Source of the DNA: Simmondsia chinensis
Lineage: Eukaryota > Streptophyta > Magnoliopsida > Caryophyllales > Simmondsiaceae
Direction: 5' to 3'
Assembly (NCBI GenBank): GCA_018398585.1
Contig: JAGTTD010000008.1
Span: 8,258,501 to 8,322,500, forward strand
Length of the DNA stretch: 64,000 bases
Part shown: one piece after another, positions 10,366 to 20,792 of the stretch
Numbering within the stretch: position 1 is the first letter of the stretch
Layout of the letters: each line of letters starts with the position of its first letter
The notes under the pieces: model-generated
Seen by the model: only the letters and a program-made list of their open reading frames with translations
Database searches by the model: none
What the model was told of the DNA's origin: nothing
Made by a program: the position numbers and the translations under genes

Positions 10366-10817
10366 CATGATCAAAGACTAAACTAGCCTATAAGTGCTTC
10401 ACCTGAGGTTATGCCTGCCTAAAGATCTTAAACTACCAGTCCCTCCCCGCACTAATCTACTTTGCCATCTCCGCTACCCTTATGCTAGCCCTCCATCGTG
10501 CCTTATCTGAGGTCATCTTCTCTCTTAGGTTTAGGTGGGTTATGTCGTGACGGATCGTCTCCAGCCAACTCTTCTTTGGTCTGCCCCTCCCTCTTCTGTC
10601 TAGCGTCGTGTGAAGTTGTTCACACCTTGGCTAAGATTTATTGACTATTGAAGAAAAAATAATTTCCTTCTCTGACCCCTTTTTTCTTTCTGTCCCATAA
10701 AAAGGCACGGGCCGTAAATTTTTGTTTTTTAATATTCAATAAATCTTAGCCGCTCATTAAAATGGAAGGCCAAGTTTTGCTCCTCTCACACTCTCACCTT
10801 CTCATAAGAACGCCACC
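10008..10817. mobile_element. MITE with inverted ends (hosting a LINE fragment)
   Basis: Left end TTCTTATCAGAGTGTGAGAG and right end CTCTCACACTCTCACCTTCT are inverted copies of each other. The match continues for about 60 bp (CCTCCATTATAATG against CATTAAAATGGAAGG). Without the 498-bp LINE and its duplication the element is about 300 bp and non-coding. The family and target duplication were not determined. Confidence 0.7.
10134..10631 (-). mobile_element. 5'-truncated LINE (RTE-like) with SINE-type 3' tail
   Basis: Flanked by the exact 16-bp duplication TAAGATTTATTGACTA (10118-10133, 10632-10647), the mark of target-primed retroposition. The minus strand encodes the C-terminus of a LINE RT protein: GRGRPKKSWLETIRHD, HLNLREKMTSDKARW, stop at 10457-10459, as in plant LINEs. 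After an A/G-rich stretch (10310-10366) the 3' end has the core AAGGCTGCATACATCA, then AGACCCTGC, and finally a TTG-repeat tail. That end is shared with the SINEs of this window. TTG tails are typical of RTE-type LINEs; that clade call is inferred. Confidence 0.85.
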
Positions 10818-10824
10818 TTCTATG

Positions 10825-10829
<5 letters not shown>

Positions 10830-10875
<46 letters not shown>
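10830..10875. repeat. TG microsatellite
   Basis: About 22 TG units directly right of the MITE. Confidence 0.9.
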
Positions 10876-10878
<3 letters not shown>

Positions 10879-11126
10879 TGTGCGAGTGCGAATATCACTC
10901 CAAACTAATCTTATATCCATATGAATTCTAATATGACTACCAAAATGTGGAGGCGGGTTTGTGCTACAAAGACCTAGTTCAAAGCATTTGTGCTACTATA
11001 ACTTTTTATGTTGAAGCTCATGACACTAAGTGCGGGTTTAAATCTGGAAGGTACCTACATCTATTAATGGAATACAAGTACTCACAATTTTGTTTACTTT
11101 TTAATTTCTTAAATCATGTGGGGAAA

Positions 11127-11901
11127 TGTCGGAAAAATAAAATATTTTTATTGATTTCAAAATTAATTTTCGTATTATTTTTATATGTACATATTTTGCT
11201 ACGTATTATATGTATATGCATATTTAATTTTTGAATTTAAAGAAAAACCAAAAGAAAAATCTTCAGCGATATGTAGTTACAGAAAAAATGTGGTGAAGAA
11301 TTTTAGAAGTCAAAAGTTGAGGAGCTTGATAAGCATATGGATATCTCTAACTCCCTTATTTTAAGGGAGATATTTAAATTAATTTGTTTTAATAAAAATA
11401 AAAACATAATATTAATAATTTTATTTTACCTTTATAAAAGGGTGGCAGTGTGAGGTAAAAATAAATCATCTGAAAAAATACAGAAACTTGCTTTTTTATA
11501 TTCTCTTCTCTCTAAAAAATTGTAAGTAGTGGTGATCGAGATTTGGAGATCTATTATTATTGCGCCGATAGAGATTCGCAAATTTGTTGAATCTTGGGAA
11601 AGAACTTAAATTAAAAGATCAAACTGCATTGGAGGGGCATTTCCTTTCTAAGAAGAGCGCTTTTGCTTGCCTCAACCCAACCAAAGATACTTTTTCTCAA
11701 ACTGTTTTACTATTTAATTTATTTTCCCTTGCTTTTGTTGTTTGTTATGTAAGAACTAGTAGGTTAGGTGTTGATTTAATGAAGTTCATATCCTAAATTT
11801 ATCACATTATAATGTTGTATTTTCATGCTTGATTGATGTAATGTTATTCATGAATATGTAAAATCGTTATTTCATGTATATTATGGAAAGTATTTCCAAC
11901 A
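11127..11901 (+). repeat. 3' LTR (775 bp)
   Basis: Starts TGTCGGAAAAAT and ends TTTCCAACA. A TATA-like TTATAAAAGGG lies near 11431. It is preceded by a purine stretch. The first 225 bp are repeated at 9769. Confidence 0.75.
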
Positions 11902-11906
11902 TATCG

Positions 11907-12395
11907 AGCATGCTCGAACTGGGCTTCATAAGCTATTAAGCCCTCATAATAAACATGAAAGAACCCTAATTGATTTCAAGCAAAAGTAGTTCATCGAACA
12001 TTCAACTCATTTACTCCCTACTTTAGTGGGTAGTTCCGTATCACTTTAAAAAAGGAACCTAACCTTAAGTACCTCTTAAGGCCTGTTCTATCACGTTATA
12101 CAAAGATGAGTATCTATAATTAAATAACTCGTATAATCCTCTTATTTGTTTTCTGCATTGAAAATCATTTATTGCTTTTATAATTGAAAACCTAGCCTAA
12201 AGTACTCTAAAACCGTTTGCATAAAAGGAGAAGAAGAGGATATAGAGAAAAATATTATAAAATGAGAGGGTTGTGTGGGAAAGGGGGCGAGAGAAAAGTT
12301 AGGGAAAAAAATGTCATTATTTTGTGAAGAAAATTTGAAAAATAGTTTAACACTATTTTTTAAATTTGTGAAAGAATAGAAAAAATGGAAAACTA
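11907..12395. other. non-coding AT-rich DNA
   Basis: Begins with the continuation of the GAGC-rich repeat cut at 9768. Nothing else is recognised. Confidence 0.4.
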
Positions 12396-12407
12396 TTTTC
12401 TAACTTG

Positions 12408-13025
12408 CAATGCCCATTCCTGCGCCCCACCTCCTATGTTATTCAGCCTGCGGCCCATCTTCCTCTTCTACTACCATGGGTCGAGGATGTGGAAGTTTTA
12501 GCTGATCAACATCGAGCTCAGTTAACTACTTCTGATATCGATGCTATGGGGAGTAACAGTGATAATGATTCATTAACCTCTGGACTGGAATTTCCTCTAG
12601 GATTCGAGCCCCTAGTACCGATCAGTAACTCTCAAGAAGAGGACAGCATGTCGCAGAGCCATCACGTAATAACACCATCCATGGAAGGATCTAGCTTGGA
12701 CTGGAGGAAAAAGGATAAACTGCGCTCAACAAAAAGGGAGAGAAGAGCGATTAAGCACAAGAGGAAGGAAAGAGAGAAGCAGGAGCTGCAGGTCTTCCTA
12801 CAGGAAATGTCCCCTAGAGATAGTGCCAGGAAAGCGTCTAAGATAACCAAGAAAAGGGAAAAATGGAAGAGGGGAAATGGAGTTCAGAAGATCACGGAAG
12901 AGAAGTACGATGAGAGGAAACTAAATACAGAGCGGGTAATAGAGATAGGAGAACGGGTGGGTTTCAACTTTGATGGCTTCGACCCGCCGATGGTGGCAGA
13001 CATTCTTGCGCAATCAAGGGATTAG
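12408..13025 (+). pseudogene. LINE ORF1 C-terminal part, copy A
   Basis: About 205 codons stay open, so this copy is less damaged than copy B. The order is a Pro-rich stretch (LPLLLPWVEDVEV), an acidic/Ser-rich stretch, a highly basic stretch (residues about 105-160 with many Lys and Arg) and a conserved end (KITEEKYDER, VIEIGERVGFNFDGF, VADILAQ). The same blocks in the same order occur in copy B. The basic segment may bind RNA. There is no true start codon because the copy is truncated. Confidence 0.7.
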
Positions 13026-13320
13026 GTGTTGGGTGGAGGCTTCAGTTCTGCTCTCTTTGCTCATGTTTGCCTTCTGGTTCTTCTTCAGCAAGGGCCCCTA
13101 TGTGTGTTTGTTCTGTGTGAGTTGTCCGTGTGTCTTGTCTGGTCATGTTCTTGGTGGATGTTGTGTCATGTTTTAAGGGGAGCTTTTGTTTTTGTTTTCT
13201 TGTTTTGTACTTTTTGATTCTGGTCCCCGTGCTGTTGCAGTCGGACTCAAGCCTTGCCTAGCGAGTGGCCTGCTTGTGTTCGCGATTTTGTCACAATTTA
13301 TAAATTAAAAAAAAAAAAAA
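12408..13320 (+). mobile_element. ORF1-only LINE (HAL1-like), 5'-truncated copy A
   Basis: Begins inside ORF1, carries the ORF1 C-terminus and passes directly into a 3' untranslated tail that ends in a 14-base poly(A) (13307-13320). No endonuclease or RT lies between. The last 110 bp (CCTAGCGAGTGGCC and neighbours) match copy B at 34930-35041. TTTTCTAACTTG (12396-12407) and TTCTCTAACTAG (13322-13333) look like a decayed target duplication. Confidence 0.75.
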
Positions 13321-13333
13321 CTTCTCTAACTAG

Positions 13334-14934
13334 AAAACTAGCCTTTTGAACAAGTTTTCCTATTTTCCATAAAAAAAATTTCCTGAAAAATTAAAAAAAT
13401 TCTCTATCATCAAATAGGCTCTTAATAAAGACCTGCAGTAGTTACTTTCATCAAAGAAATAGAATGATTTTTTTATTACCAAAAAAAAAATAAAATCAAT
13501 TCTAACATTTCACTTATGATCTTATTAGCCAACTTATGATCTCGCTAGGCATGGTACTAGCCAACCTCCTTATCTTACTCGGTTAAATCTTCGCACCCAA
13601 TATTCAAGACTTATGTAACCTACCCCAAGAAGGCCTACTGACATGCCAAAACTTTTTCTTACTTGCTCATTGTCCATCTTTGGCTATGATTGTGACTTAC
13701 AAGCTGGTTTTCTCCCAGCCTCCTTTATTATACTTGCTCTACAGATTTCTAAGTCAAATATTTTGCTATATTTATTTATTTCTTACTTACTAGCCAACTC
13801 TTCATCGCTCTTGTAGGCCCTATTCCTATGGTCTTACTGTTGATCTCTAAGTTAAGTACATCATTATGTTTATACATATTTATTGCTTAGTTCACATATT
13901 ATTTACCAAGACTCTAGTTAACAAAAGCATCGATGGCATCTCATGCGGAACAATCCACAGGCCTCTTCAATCTTTCACTCTCCTTATGGGAAATACCGAC
14001 CCGGATGTGCAGCTGCCACATCTCATAACAATAGAGTTGATTTTGGCTGCCATCCTACCCAATCCCTCAAAGAATTTAAATGTTTTTCTAAAACATGTTC
14101 AAACTTAATTCTTGGGTTCAAAACCTTACGGATTCTCAATCTAGCTTCATTCAGGTGTGAACCTCCTTGAAATCTAGATATGAGACCAGAAAATTATATC
14201 AAACCTTATAATTCAATCAAATATTGGAGTGACTGGACATTCTTCTATCAATTTCTCATTGAATGTTATCACCTTTAACTTTCTACAGTCTCCTCTAGTT
14301 CATTGCTTTATCATCTTGATTTGGACCAATGAATACCCCTAAACTATTGAAGACGCTCAAAATAATGACTTATCCGATTTTACAAAGAAAACCATTTTCC
14401 ACTCAATGGGGTGGGAATCATTTTCTTTCGTAAAAACTTTACTATTAAATAATACGTATCAAACAACAGGAAGATGGAAAATAATTCCTAGAATCAACTT
14501 GTCTCCTACAAACGAAGCCTTAATAAACAAGAACAATTCAAACTGACCCCCTTTGTTTTATATTTTTTATACAATAATAATACAAACACGATGTATTTAC
14601 CCATTGATATTGATGTTTACACTAGCCTGAACCCAACAAATTACCCTTCTTTTTCAAAATATTAAGGGATGAAGAGGAAGCATTTGCCACGCACACAGAC
14701 AGTGAAAGTGAAAAGAACGTCTTTTAAGGACCCCCACCTTTACTCATCCTCTCCAAATGGGTCCACTAGAAATCTCCCTTATTAAGAGAATAACCAATAA
14801 GAAGTAAGATTTCAGGATGAACTTTATAATCCTAGCCAATCACATTCCAGATAAGGCCTCCCCCATTTTATGGTCCCAAAAGGTCACCCTAGACTTGGGG
14901 CCCACACTCATGAAAGTCAATTTTTTAACAGCGG
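13334..14934. other. intergenic DNA, no gene recognised
   Basis: AT-rich, with a few open frames of 75-80 codons (13866-14170) that resemble nothing known. Stretches such as 13500-13640 are moderately GC-rich and could be an old element, but no ends were found. Confidence 0.4.
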
Positions 14935-14949
14935 TAAGAGTACACCATC

Positions 14950-15105
14950 TGTACTATTGTTTTTATGCCATTCAGGTTAGGGTCTTTACACACAATCTTT
15001 TCTTAAGGTGGGACCTTAAAAGGATAAAGTTGCATATATCTCACAGCTCCTAACCCTGCATTGGCAGAAACCCTTGAGTTACTAGGTTTGTTGTTGTTAT
15101 TGTTG
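14950..15105 (+). mobile_element. SINE with shared 3' module
   Basis: About 156 bp between TAAGAGTACACCATC (14935-14949) and TATGAGTAACCATC (15106-15119), a slightly decayed target duplication. The 3' half contains AAAGTTGCATATATC, then TAACCCTGC, and ends in a TTG-repeat tail, as in the other SINEs here. The 5' head is not clearly a tRNA. It needs enzymes from a LINE for mobility. Confidence 0.7.
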
Positions 15106-15119
15106 TATGAGTAACCATC

Positions 15120-16113
15120 TTTCCCTATCTCAAGAACTATATACATGTGAGTGTAGTTGAAACTTGATTTTTATATTGGAGTTGTGAGAAAGAAGAGATC
15201 GATATATAAGTCTAGTTGGCTACTCTATATAATGTCAATTGGTTTTGTGGTGGAGCCCTTCTTGGGTTTATATATGGATCTCAATTGTGTCAACTTTGCA
15301 GGTTGGGAATAAAGGCCCGTTGAAACTTAAAATGGTATTAAGGTAGGTGGACGATCAGGAATCTTGTATGATGCGCTATGTGCTCGAAAAAGAGGAGTGC
15401 ATTTGAATTTGTTGCATCGAAAAACTTTTTGGCGAATGCTGGATCCGGTTGGATGTAATTCTCAAATGGCCTAGAAAAGGCGAGGATGCGTTTAGAATTA
15501 AGAATTCCACATGTAAATCTAGTGAAATCCATATTAATTAGGACAGAAAAAACGGTCAATATAAATTAAGGTAAATACTGAAGTCATATGCACTTGGGGG
15601 TTGTTCTTGAGTTGTATACTTTTGGCTATTGCATATAACAAGATAAATTAAGGTCAGTTTAATTAAACGATGGCCCTGAAACTTTTTGTACCAAATGTTA
15701 GAATTTAGAACCCTTATATCTACCATATTTTGAAATATAGAGTTTAAATATTTTACCAGTTAAACTACCATATATTAATATACGGTTAAACTAGACCCTA
15801 AAAGTGCAACTTGTGGACTCCACCTTTGGCCCCAGCACCTCAAAGGAGTACTTAAAATTCAATAATTGCAAACCCATTCTCAAAATAGTCGTCTCTTGTT
15901 ACCCACAAAAGGGCACACCCTTTAGAATTCCTTTCTTAAATAAATGAGAAGTTAGAATAACAACAAGAATTGCTCACAATTCCCGAATCGATTCCAAAAT
16001 ACTGAAGCCAGTGTATCTATGTGATATGATATCTTGCAACAAGTAGGTGAAGTAACAAGTTTCAAACCTGCAATCTTTTTACTGTGCACTTCAACCTGGA
16101 TTAGTAGTTCATC
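15120..16113 (+). promoter_or_regulatory. upstream region of the COL16 gene
   Basis: No coding sequence recognised. This roughly 1-kb stretch lies between a SINE and the COL16 start codon and should hold its promoter and 5' UTR. In-frame TAG codons stand just before the ATG. No convincing TATA box or light-response box could be singled out by eye. Confidence 0.4.
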
Positions 16114-18921
16114 ATGATTAGCAACGAGAAGAACTTCATGGCCAACGCAATGAGCGGGAAAACAGCAAGACCATGCGACTACTGCGTGCGTCGAAGGGCA
16201 CGGTGGTACTGTGCGGCTGATGACGCTTTCCTTTGCCAAACATGCGACGGCTCCGTCCACTCAGCCAACATCGTCGCGCGTCGCCACCAGCGCATCCGCC
16301 TTAAGACCACCTCCCTACAACGCGGTGACAACCTCGACTTCCCATCTTGGCACCGTGGCCTCACTCGAAAAGCTCGAACTCGAAGGCACGCGAAGAACCA
16401 TCACAACAACACCCAATCAACATCATCCAAATCCGACGAAGGAATCAGCGGTATGCGAATTCCACTAATAGTACCCGAGATGGGGTTTGAAGACAACGCG
16501 TCAAATGAAGAAGAGAACGAGGAGCAGTTAATTTTCAGAGTTCCGATCTTGGATCCGTTCATGGCGGAGCTCTGTAATAGTAACAACTCGCAAGGATTTT
16601 CACCCTCGGATTTGGAGTTTCCTCAATTTGACGTCGACGTAGAGACATTGTTTGGAAAGGGGATGGATGAAGAATCACATGGAATCGAAGAACTAGGCTT
16701 TCTCGATTGCAGCGATGAGAAACAAAAGGAATCAATCGAGTGCTGTGAGATGAGTAGTAGTGGAAAAGTGAAAGCGGAAGAGGAAGGGGTTATGATTGAT
16801 GTGACGTGCGAGCCATTTGAGTTGAGCTTCGATTATGAAGGCCGAGATTGTTCGAAAAAGGAAGACGAAGTTTGTAAGGAAGAAGAAGAGAAGAAGAAAG
16901 AGCAGAAAATGTTGATGTTGAGGTTGGATTATGAAGCCATTAGAGATGCATGGGAGAGTAATGGAGGGTCGCCATGGATGGATGGAGAGAAGCCTGAGAT
17001 TGATCCTCACAGTTGTTGGCCTCATTTGATGGTGAGTTTTGATTCACCTTCGAATTATTGCTTGAAATTTTACAAATTTCTTTGACTTTTAATTTAATCA
17101 AATACGACTGTTTAAATGCTAGTTCGTAATTGTTGGACTTTTGAATGCAAGTTCGTTCATTTCCCCACTCAATGAACAACTAATGTTAAGTGACCATATT
17201 ACATGTTGAGATGTGAGAGTTTGCTTTTAATCAAATAAGTAATATACATGCATGATTCTCGTTAGAATATAAAATCTTTCTTGGGGTTTCAGCTAATAGT
17301 TTGTGTTTTAGGATTATTAATTAATTATTTGAAGTTGTGTGAGAAACTTATTGATCAAAAAGATTCATGTGTTATCTGCACTTTATACCTCACAAGCATG
17401 GTGTAAGACAGAATGTTGAATATAAAATCATTTTTGGTGTTTAACAACTCAAACTTTAAAAAATAAAAAAATAAAAAAAAATAAAAAAACATTTCAAACT
17501 TTTTAAATAATTGACTCTTTCATATTTCTAACAGTTGTTCAAAATTATGTGAGAAATATAACGATGGTCTGCTTAACACAAATTGCTAGTTGGAAGGATA
17601 TGTTAAATGAAATTGGAAGCTGATGGAGTCGTCTTAGTTTCAAAATATGGTACAAGATTCATTATAATAATTTTAAATAAATTGAAGAAGCGAGATTTTA
17701 GAATGAATATTGATTAGCAACACTAAGAGGATAACATTTCCAATACCCTAAGGGCTCTCGCCTAAGCAGGGTTTGGGAGCAACACTAAGAGGGCAATCAG
17801 GAGAAACATAAAGTACGCATAATCCATCTACAACACTTGAAAGACATTCAAGCATTTTTGTCTCATTTGTGTAAAATAAAGTATTATGTAGGGTTGTTCA
17901 AATAAGTATCAGGTATGGGAAATTTCAGCAACTACTTATATCCATGTAACTTGTCCAAAGACAGCTTGGTTAGTTATAAAAATTAAGTTTTCTTTACGTA
18001 AGTGGCGATAAGCAGCCATTAGAAATATCCTATTATGTATAGGTCTCACGATAGTTTAACAAAAATATATATTCATCATAAAATCATTATGTGACCAATG
18101 TTTCAAAAGCTTCTAAATGAGGATGAAATATGTGTCATGTCGCGTTTGTGTTGACATTGTACGAGTAGTTCTCAGAAAAGGCCAACAGCTAGAACTTGAT
18201 TTCTTCACTGAATGAGTCATGAATTCTAAACCCTAATCCAACTTAATTAATAAATGCATGTTAGTTATTTAACTACACGGGAAACTTTTTTTGTTCGTCA
18301 ATTACGAAAATGCCAATTATAATGCCCTTCAGGTCGAAACTTTACAATGAATGCATGAAATATGTACAGCAATCAAAATAACTTATAGAAGTAATAGAAC
18401 CAACCAACGTAGTATCACATGCCGATATAGACTATAATAATATACAAATTGCAGCAGTATCTCATACAATTTCATATGAGATACAAACGGATTAGGCACG
18501 TCAAAAATATATATATTGACCCAGTTCAAGAACTCAATTACTCAAGCAGGTTAAGCATGTTAATGAAAATTCAACCGAATCTGCAATATTAATGTCATGT
18601 TCATCTCGTCTTATCCTTCAAACTGCTTAAGCGAGTACATTTGTGTTTGTACGAAAGCAGGGTGGTGGTGGGCAAGAAATTCATCAATGGTACGAAGAAA
18701 ATGGGGTTACAACAACGCAAACAGTAGGACGAGATGGGGGGAGGGAGGCAAGAGTGTCAAGGTACAGAGAGAAGAGGAGGACGCGACTATTTTCAAAGAA
18801 AATAAGGTACGAGGTGAGGAAATTGAACGCCGAGAAGAGACCCAGAATGAAGGGAAGATTTGTAAAGAGGACTTCTTGTGCGCAAGTCTCTCCAACTCCC
18901 TTTCCGTTACTAAGCAAATAA
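16114..18921 (+). CDS. COL16: CONSTANS-LIKE 16-type B-box/CCT protein (two exons)
   Basis: Exon 1 is 16114-17031 and exon 2 is 18661-18921, joined in phase 0 (donor ATG/GTGAGT, acceptor CGAAAGCAG/GG). The product is 392 residues, close to the family size of about 400. Residues 21-62 form a single zinc-binding B-box ([20 protein letters not shown], then [10 protein letters not shown]). The middle is acidic. Residues 334-376 are the CCT domain ([20 protein letters not shown], then [20 protein letters not shown]), used for nuclear import and DNA or NF-Y contact. One B-box plus this CCT type places it in the COL6/7/8/16 group, transcriptional regulators tied to light and chlorophyll traits. The first ATG follows in-frame TAG codons. 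No breaks are seen; it is the only convincing host gene in the window. Confidence 0.93.
17032..18660 (+). other. COL16 intron (1.63 kb)
   Basis: A GT-AG intron before the CCT exon, the usual intron position in this COL group. It is AT-rich and holds a 47-bp retroposed fragment at 17731-17777. Nothing else is recognised in it. Confidence 0.85.
17731..17777 (-). mobile_element. 47-bp truncated SINE/LINE tail in the COL16 intron
   Basis: Exactly flanked by AGCAACACTAAGAGG at 17716-17730 and 17778-17792. The minus strand contains AAACCCTGCTTAGGCGAGAG, the 3' module core of the SINEs and LINE in this window. It is a severely 5'-truncated retroposition event. Confidence 0.75.
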
Positions 18922-19062
18922 TGGTCACTTTTTTATTATTATTATTATTATTATTATTTACTATGCCTATTTTACTTGAACTTCTAATAAAAATTGGCAC
19001 AGAGCAATTTTTCCCTACTTTTACATGGTTGCCCTTCTCTCTTTCTCTCTCGCCCTTCTTGA
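18922..19062 (+). other. COL16 3' flank with TTA repeat
   Basis: Probable 3' UTR. It contains a TTA trinucleotide run (18931-18958) and AATAAAAATT near 18987, a possible polyadenylation signal. Confidence 0.5.
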
Positions 19063-19075
19063 TGTGAAAGGAAGA

Positions 19076-19230
19076 TGACAACGACGACAACAACAGCAGC
19101 AGTCCCAATGCCTCGAGGGCTCTTGCAAAAGCAGGGTTTAGAGGGTGGATATTGGCAGTCTTTCCCTTCGGGGTGCTACTCGAAAGGAAGGCTGTTTTCA
19201 AGGACTCCCGACCTGAAAAGTATGACCTGT
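19076..19230 (-). mobile_element. SINE just downstream of COL16
   Basis: A 155-bp insert between TGTGAAAGGAAGA (19063-19075) and TGTGAAAGAAAGA (19231-19243). The minus strand contains AAGACTGCCAATATCC, then AAACCCTGC and a GTTGTTG-type tail. It is the same 3' module as the other SINEs. Confidence 0.8.
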
Positions 19231-19243
19231 TGTGAAAGAAAGA

Positions 19244-19929
19244 CAATGTTTAAAATGTAACTATTTTTTTTTTTTTTCTTGAGCAATGTACAAATGACAT
19301 TTACATATTAATTTAACTGATGATACATTATTGCTGATGAAATTAGGAATTGATCTATTTATTATCACTGAAATATTTCATATGTTGTTAATGTTGTTAA
19401 GCATTTATGGCATTAATAGTGCCAATCAATGTAAATGTGGTGCGGAATGAAAACGTAAAATTCGGAATTTACCAAAAGAGAGAAAATAATTAGAGTATTG
19501 TATTCTGAAATTGATGAATTGATGAAACTAACTACAATGGCGAGTATTTATAAGAAAACTGAAACCCTAAACTGCAAAATTACGAAAATACGTTTAAATA
19601 TGAAATCATGAAAATGCTTCTAGAATTCGAAATTAAATGGCAAGTAATGGAGACGTTAGCGAGAGTGATGCAACCCTTGACTTAGAGAGAATGATCTGGA
19701 AGCATTGTTGGTGAATTCGTGGGCAAATTCTTTTCAAGTCAGGGAGAATAATGCAACCCGCATCTTGGCAGGGCGGGTTACAACCCGCGTTTTAGCAAGC
19801 CAGGTCCACTGTCAACATCTAGGCGAGCTTGGCAAGTTGGAGCTTGGCTGCGAGGACATAACTTAGCAAGAATAACTCAAATGATCCATTAGCGAATTCG
19901 AGGACGAATTATCTCCAACCCGGGGAGAA
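19244..19929. other. LTR-element debris
   Basis: 19441-19660 looks like a piece of a minus-strand copia LTR (GTGCGGAATGAAAACG end, minus-strand TATAAATA near 19550), similar in style to the LTR at 146-646. 19690-19929 holds two roughly 180-bp-spaced versions of a gypsy 3' internal end: GAATTCGTGGGCAAATTC then CAGGGAGAATAATGC, and GAATTCGAGGACGAATT then CGGGGAGAATGATGC. Confidence 0.5.
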
Positions 19930-20451
19930 TGATGCATCCTCACCTTAAGCTTGGCAAATTATGGGGCCTTTGATGGGTTACTTGGCAGATCGGATTCTTA
20001 GCGAGATAGGTTACTTAACAGGATGGAAGCGAGACGCAGATAGAGGAGAGAGAGACACGAAAAGGGTGAAATGTGTTAGAGTTAGTTATTTTGTTATTTA
20101 TCGTTGTATTTTTAGTCTTTTATTCTAGGACGATCACACGGATTGCTAGATGACCACATGGATAGCTAATATCCACAGTTGATCTTTAAATATAGATTTA
20201 ATTTTTATTTTTATTTATTTTATTAATTTGAGTCTAACTAGAAAAATTCCTCTATTTAAAGAGAGTGCTAGTTAGGGTTTTAGTCATTTAATTTTCTAGA
20301 GATTTTTATTATGTTTTAGAATCTTCTATTATTGGGTTGTGAGATTTGAAGTAACAATTTCTCTTTTTTTCTTAATTATTTTAGCAATAAAAATTAAAAA
20401 AAGGCTGTCAAACCTTATGCTTCCTTAGTTTCCTTCTTCTACGATGCATCA
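19930..20451 (+). repeat. gypsy-type LTR, 522 bp
   Basis: Begins TGATGCATCC and ends CGATGCATCA, giving an inverted terminal match of TGATGCAT. It is preceded by a purine-rich tract (CGGGGAGAA) and the tail of an internal region, so it is a 3' LTR whose body has been lost. A TATA-like CTATTTAAAGAG lies near 20251. Confidence 0.6.
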
Positions 20452-20792
20452 GTTGCAACATTGAGTTTTTGAATTTGTTGTAATGTCTTATGAGTCTTTG
20501 TTGTAATATGACTTTTGGGTGTGTAGTATATGTTTGTTTTGTGTATAAAATACAATTAATTAGCCAAAAAATATTCTTTGGTAGGTTCATTGGAGTACTG
20601 TAGTTCTTTTCTTTTCCTCAATTAGTGTCCTTCAACCTTTCTCTTTCAAATTTTTTCAATAATTAATGTCGATGCTCAAATTAATAAAGAACAAGAAAGC
20701 AAGAAGAACAATGAAGTTTTGACAATCTACCATCCCAAACCAAGACGAAAATAAAATTCAAAAATCAAAGCTTCAAAATAACATAGGAGAAC
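20452..20792. other. AT-rich leader region, no gene seen
   Basis: No recognisable PBS, LTR or ORF. It may be the 5' untranslated leader of the following gypsy element. Confidence 0.3.

Larger units (their letters stand above)
9769..11901 (+). mobile_element. rearranged LTR retrotransposon remnant
   Basis: The right end is a full LTR (11127-11901). The left end (9769 to about 9990) matches only the first 225 bp of that LTR, from TGTTGGAAAAATAAAAT, before breaking off in a TA repeat. The flanks TATCA (9764-9768) and TATCG (11902-11906) look like a 5-bp target duplication. Between them only about 250 bp of 3' internal sequence remains (10877-11126), ending in a purine stretch GTGGGGAAA before the LTR. 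The rest of the 5' LTR and all pol are gone, replaced by a MITE flanked by TA and TG microsatellites. Confidence 0.7.

Noticed and set aside
16179..17025. Minus-strand and alternate-frame ORFs across COL16
   Set aside because: Shadows of the plus-strand coding exon, with no motifs of their own.
18597..19246. Long overlapping ORFs around the CCT exon
   Set aside because: Only the frame starting at 18661 continues exon 1 and encodes the CCT domain; the others are shadows or run over TTA repeats and a SINE.
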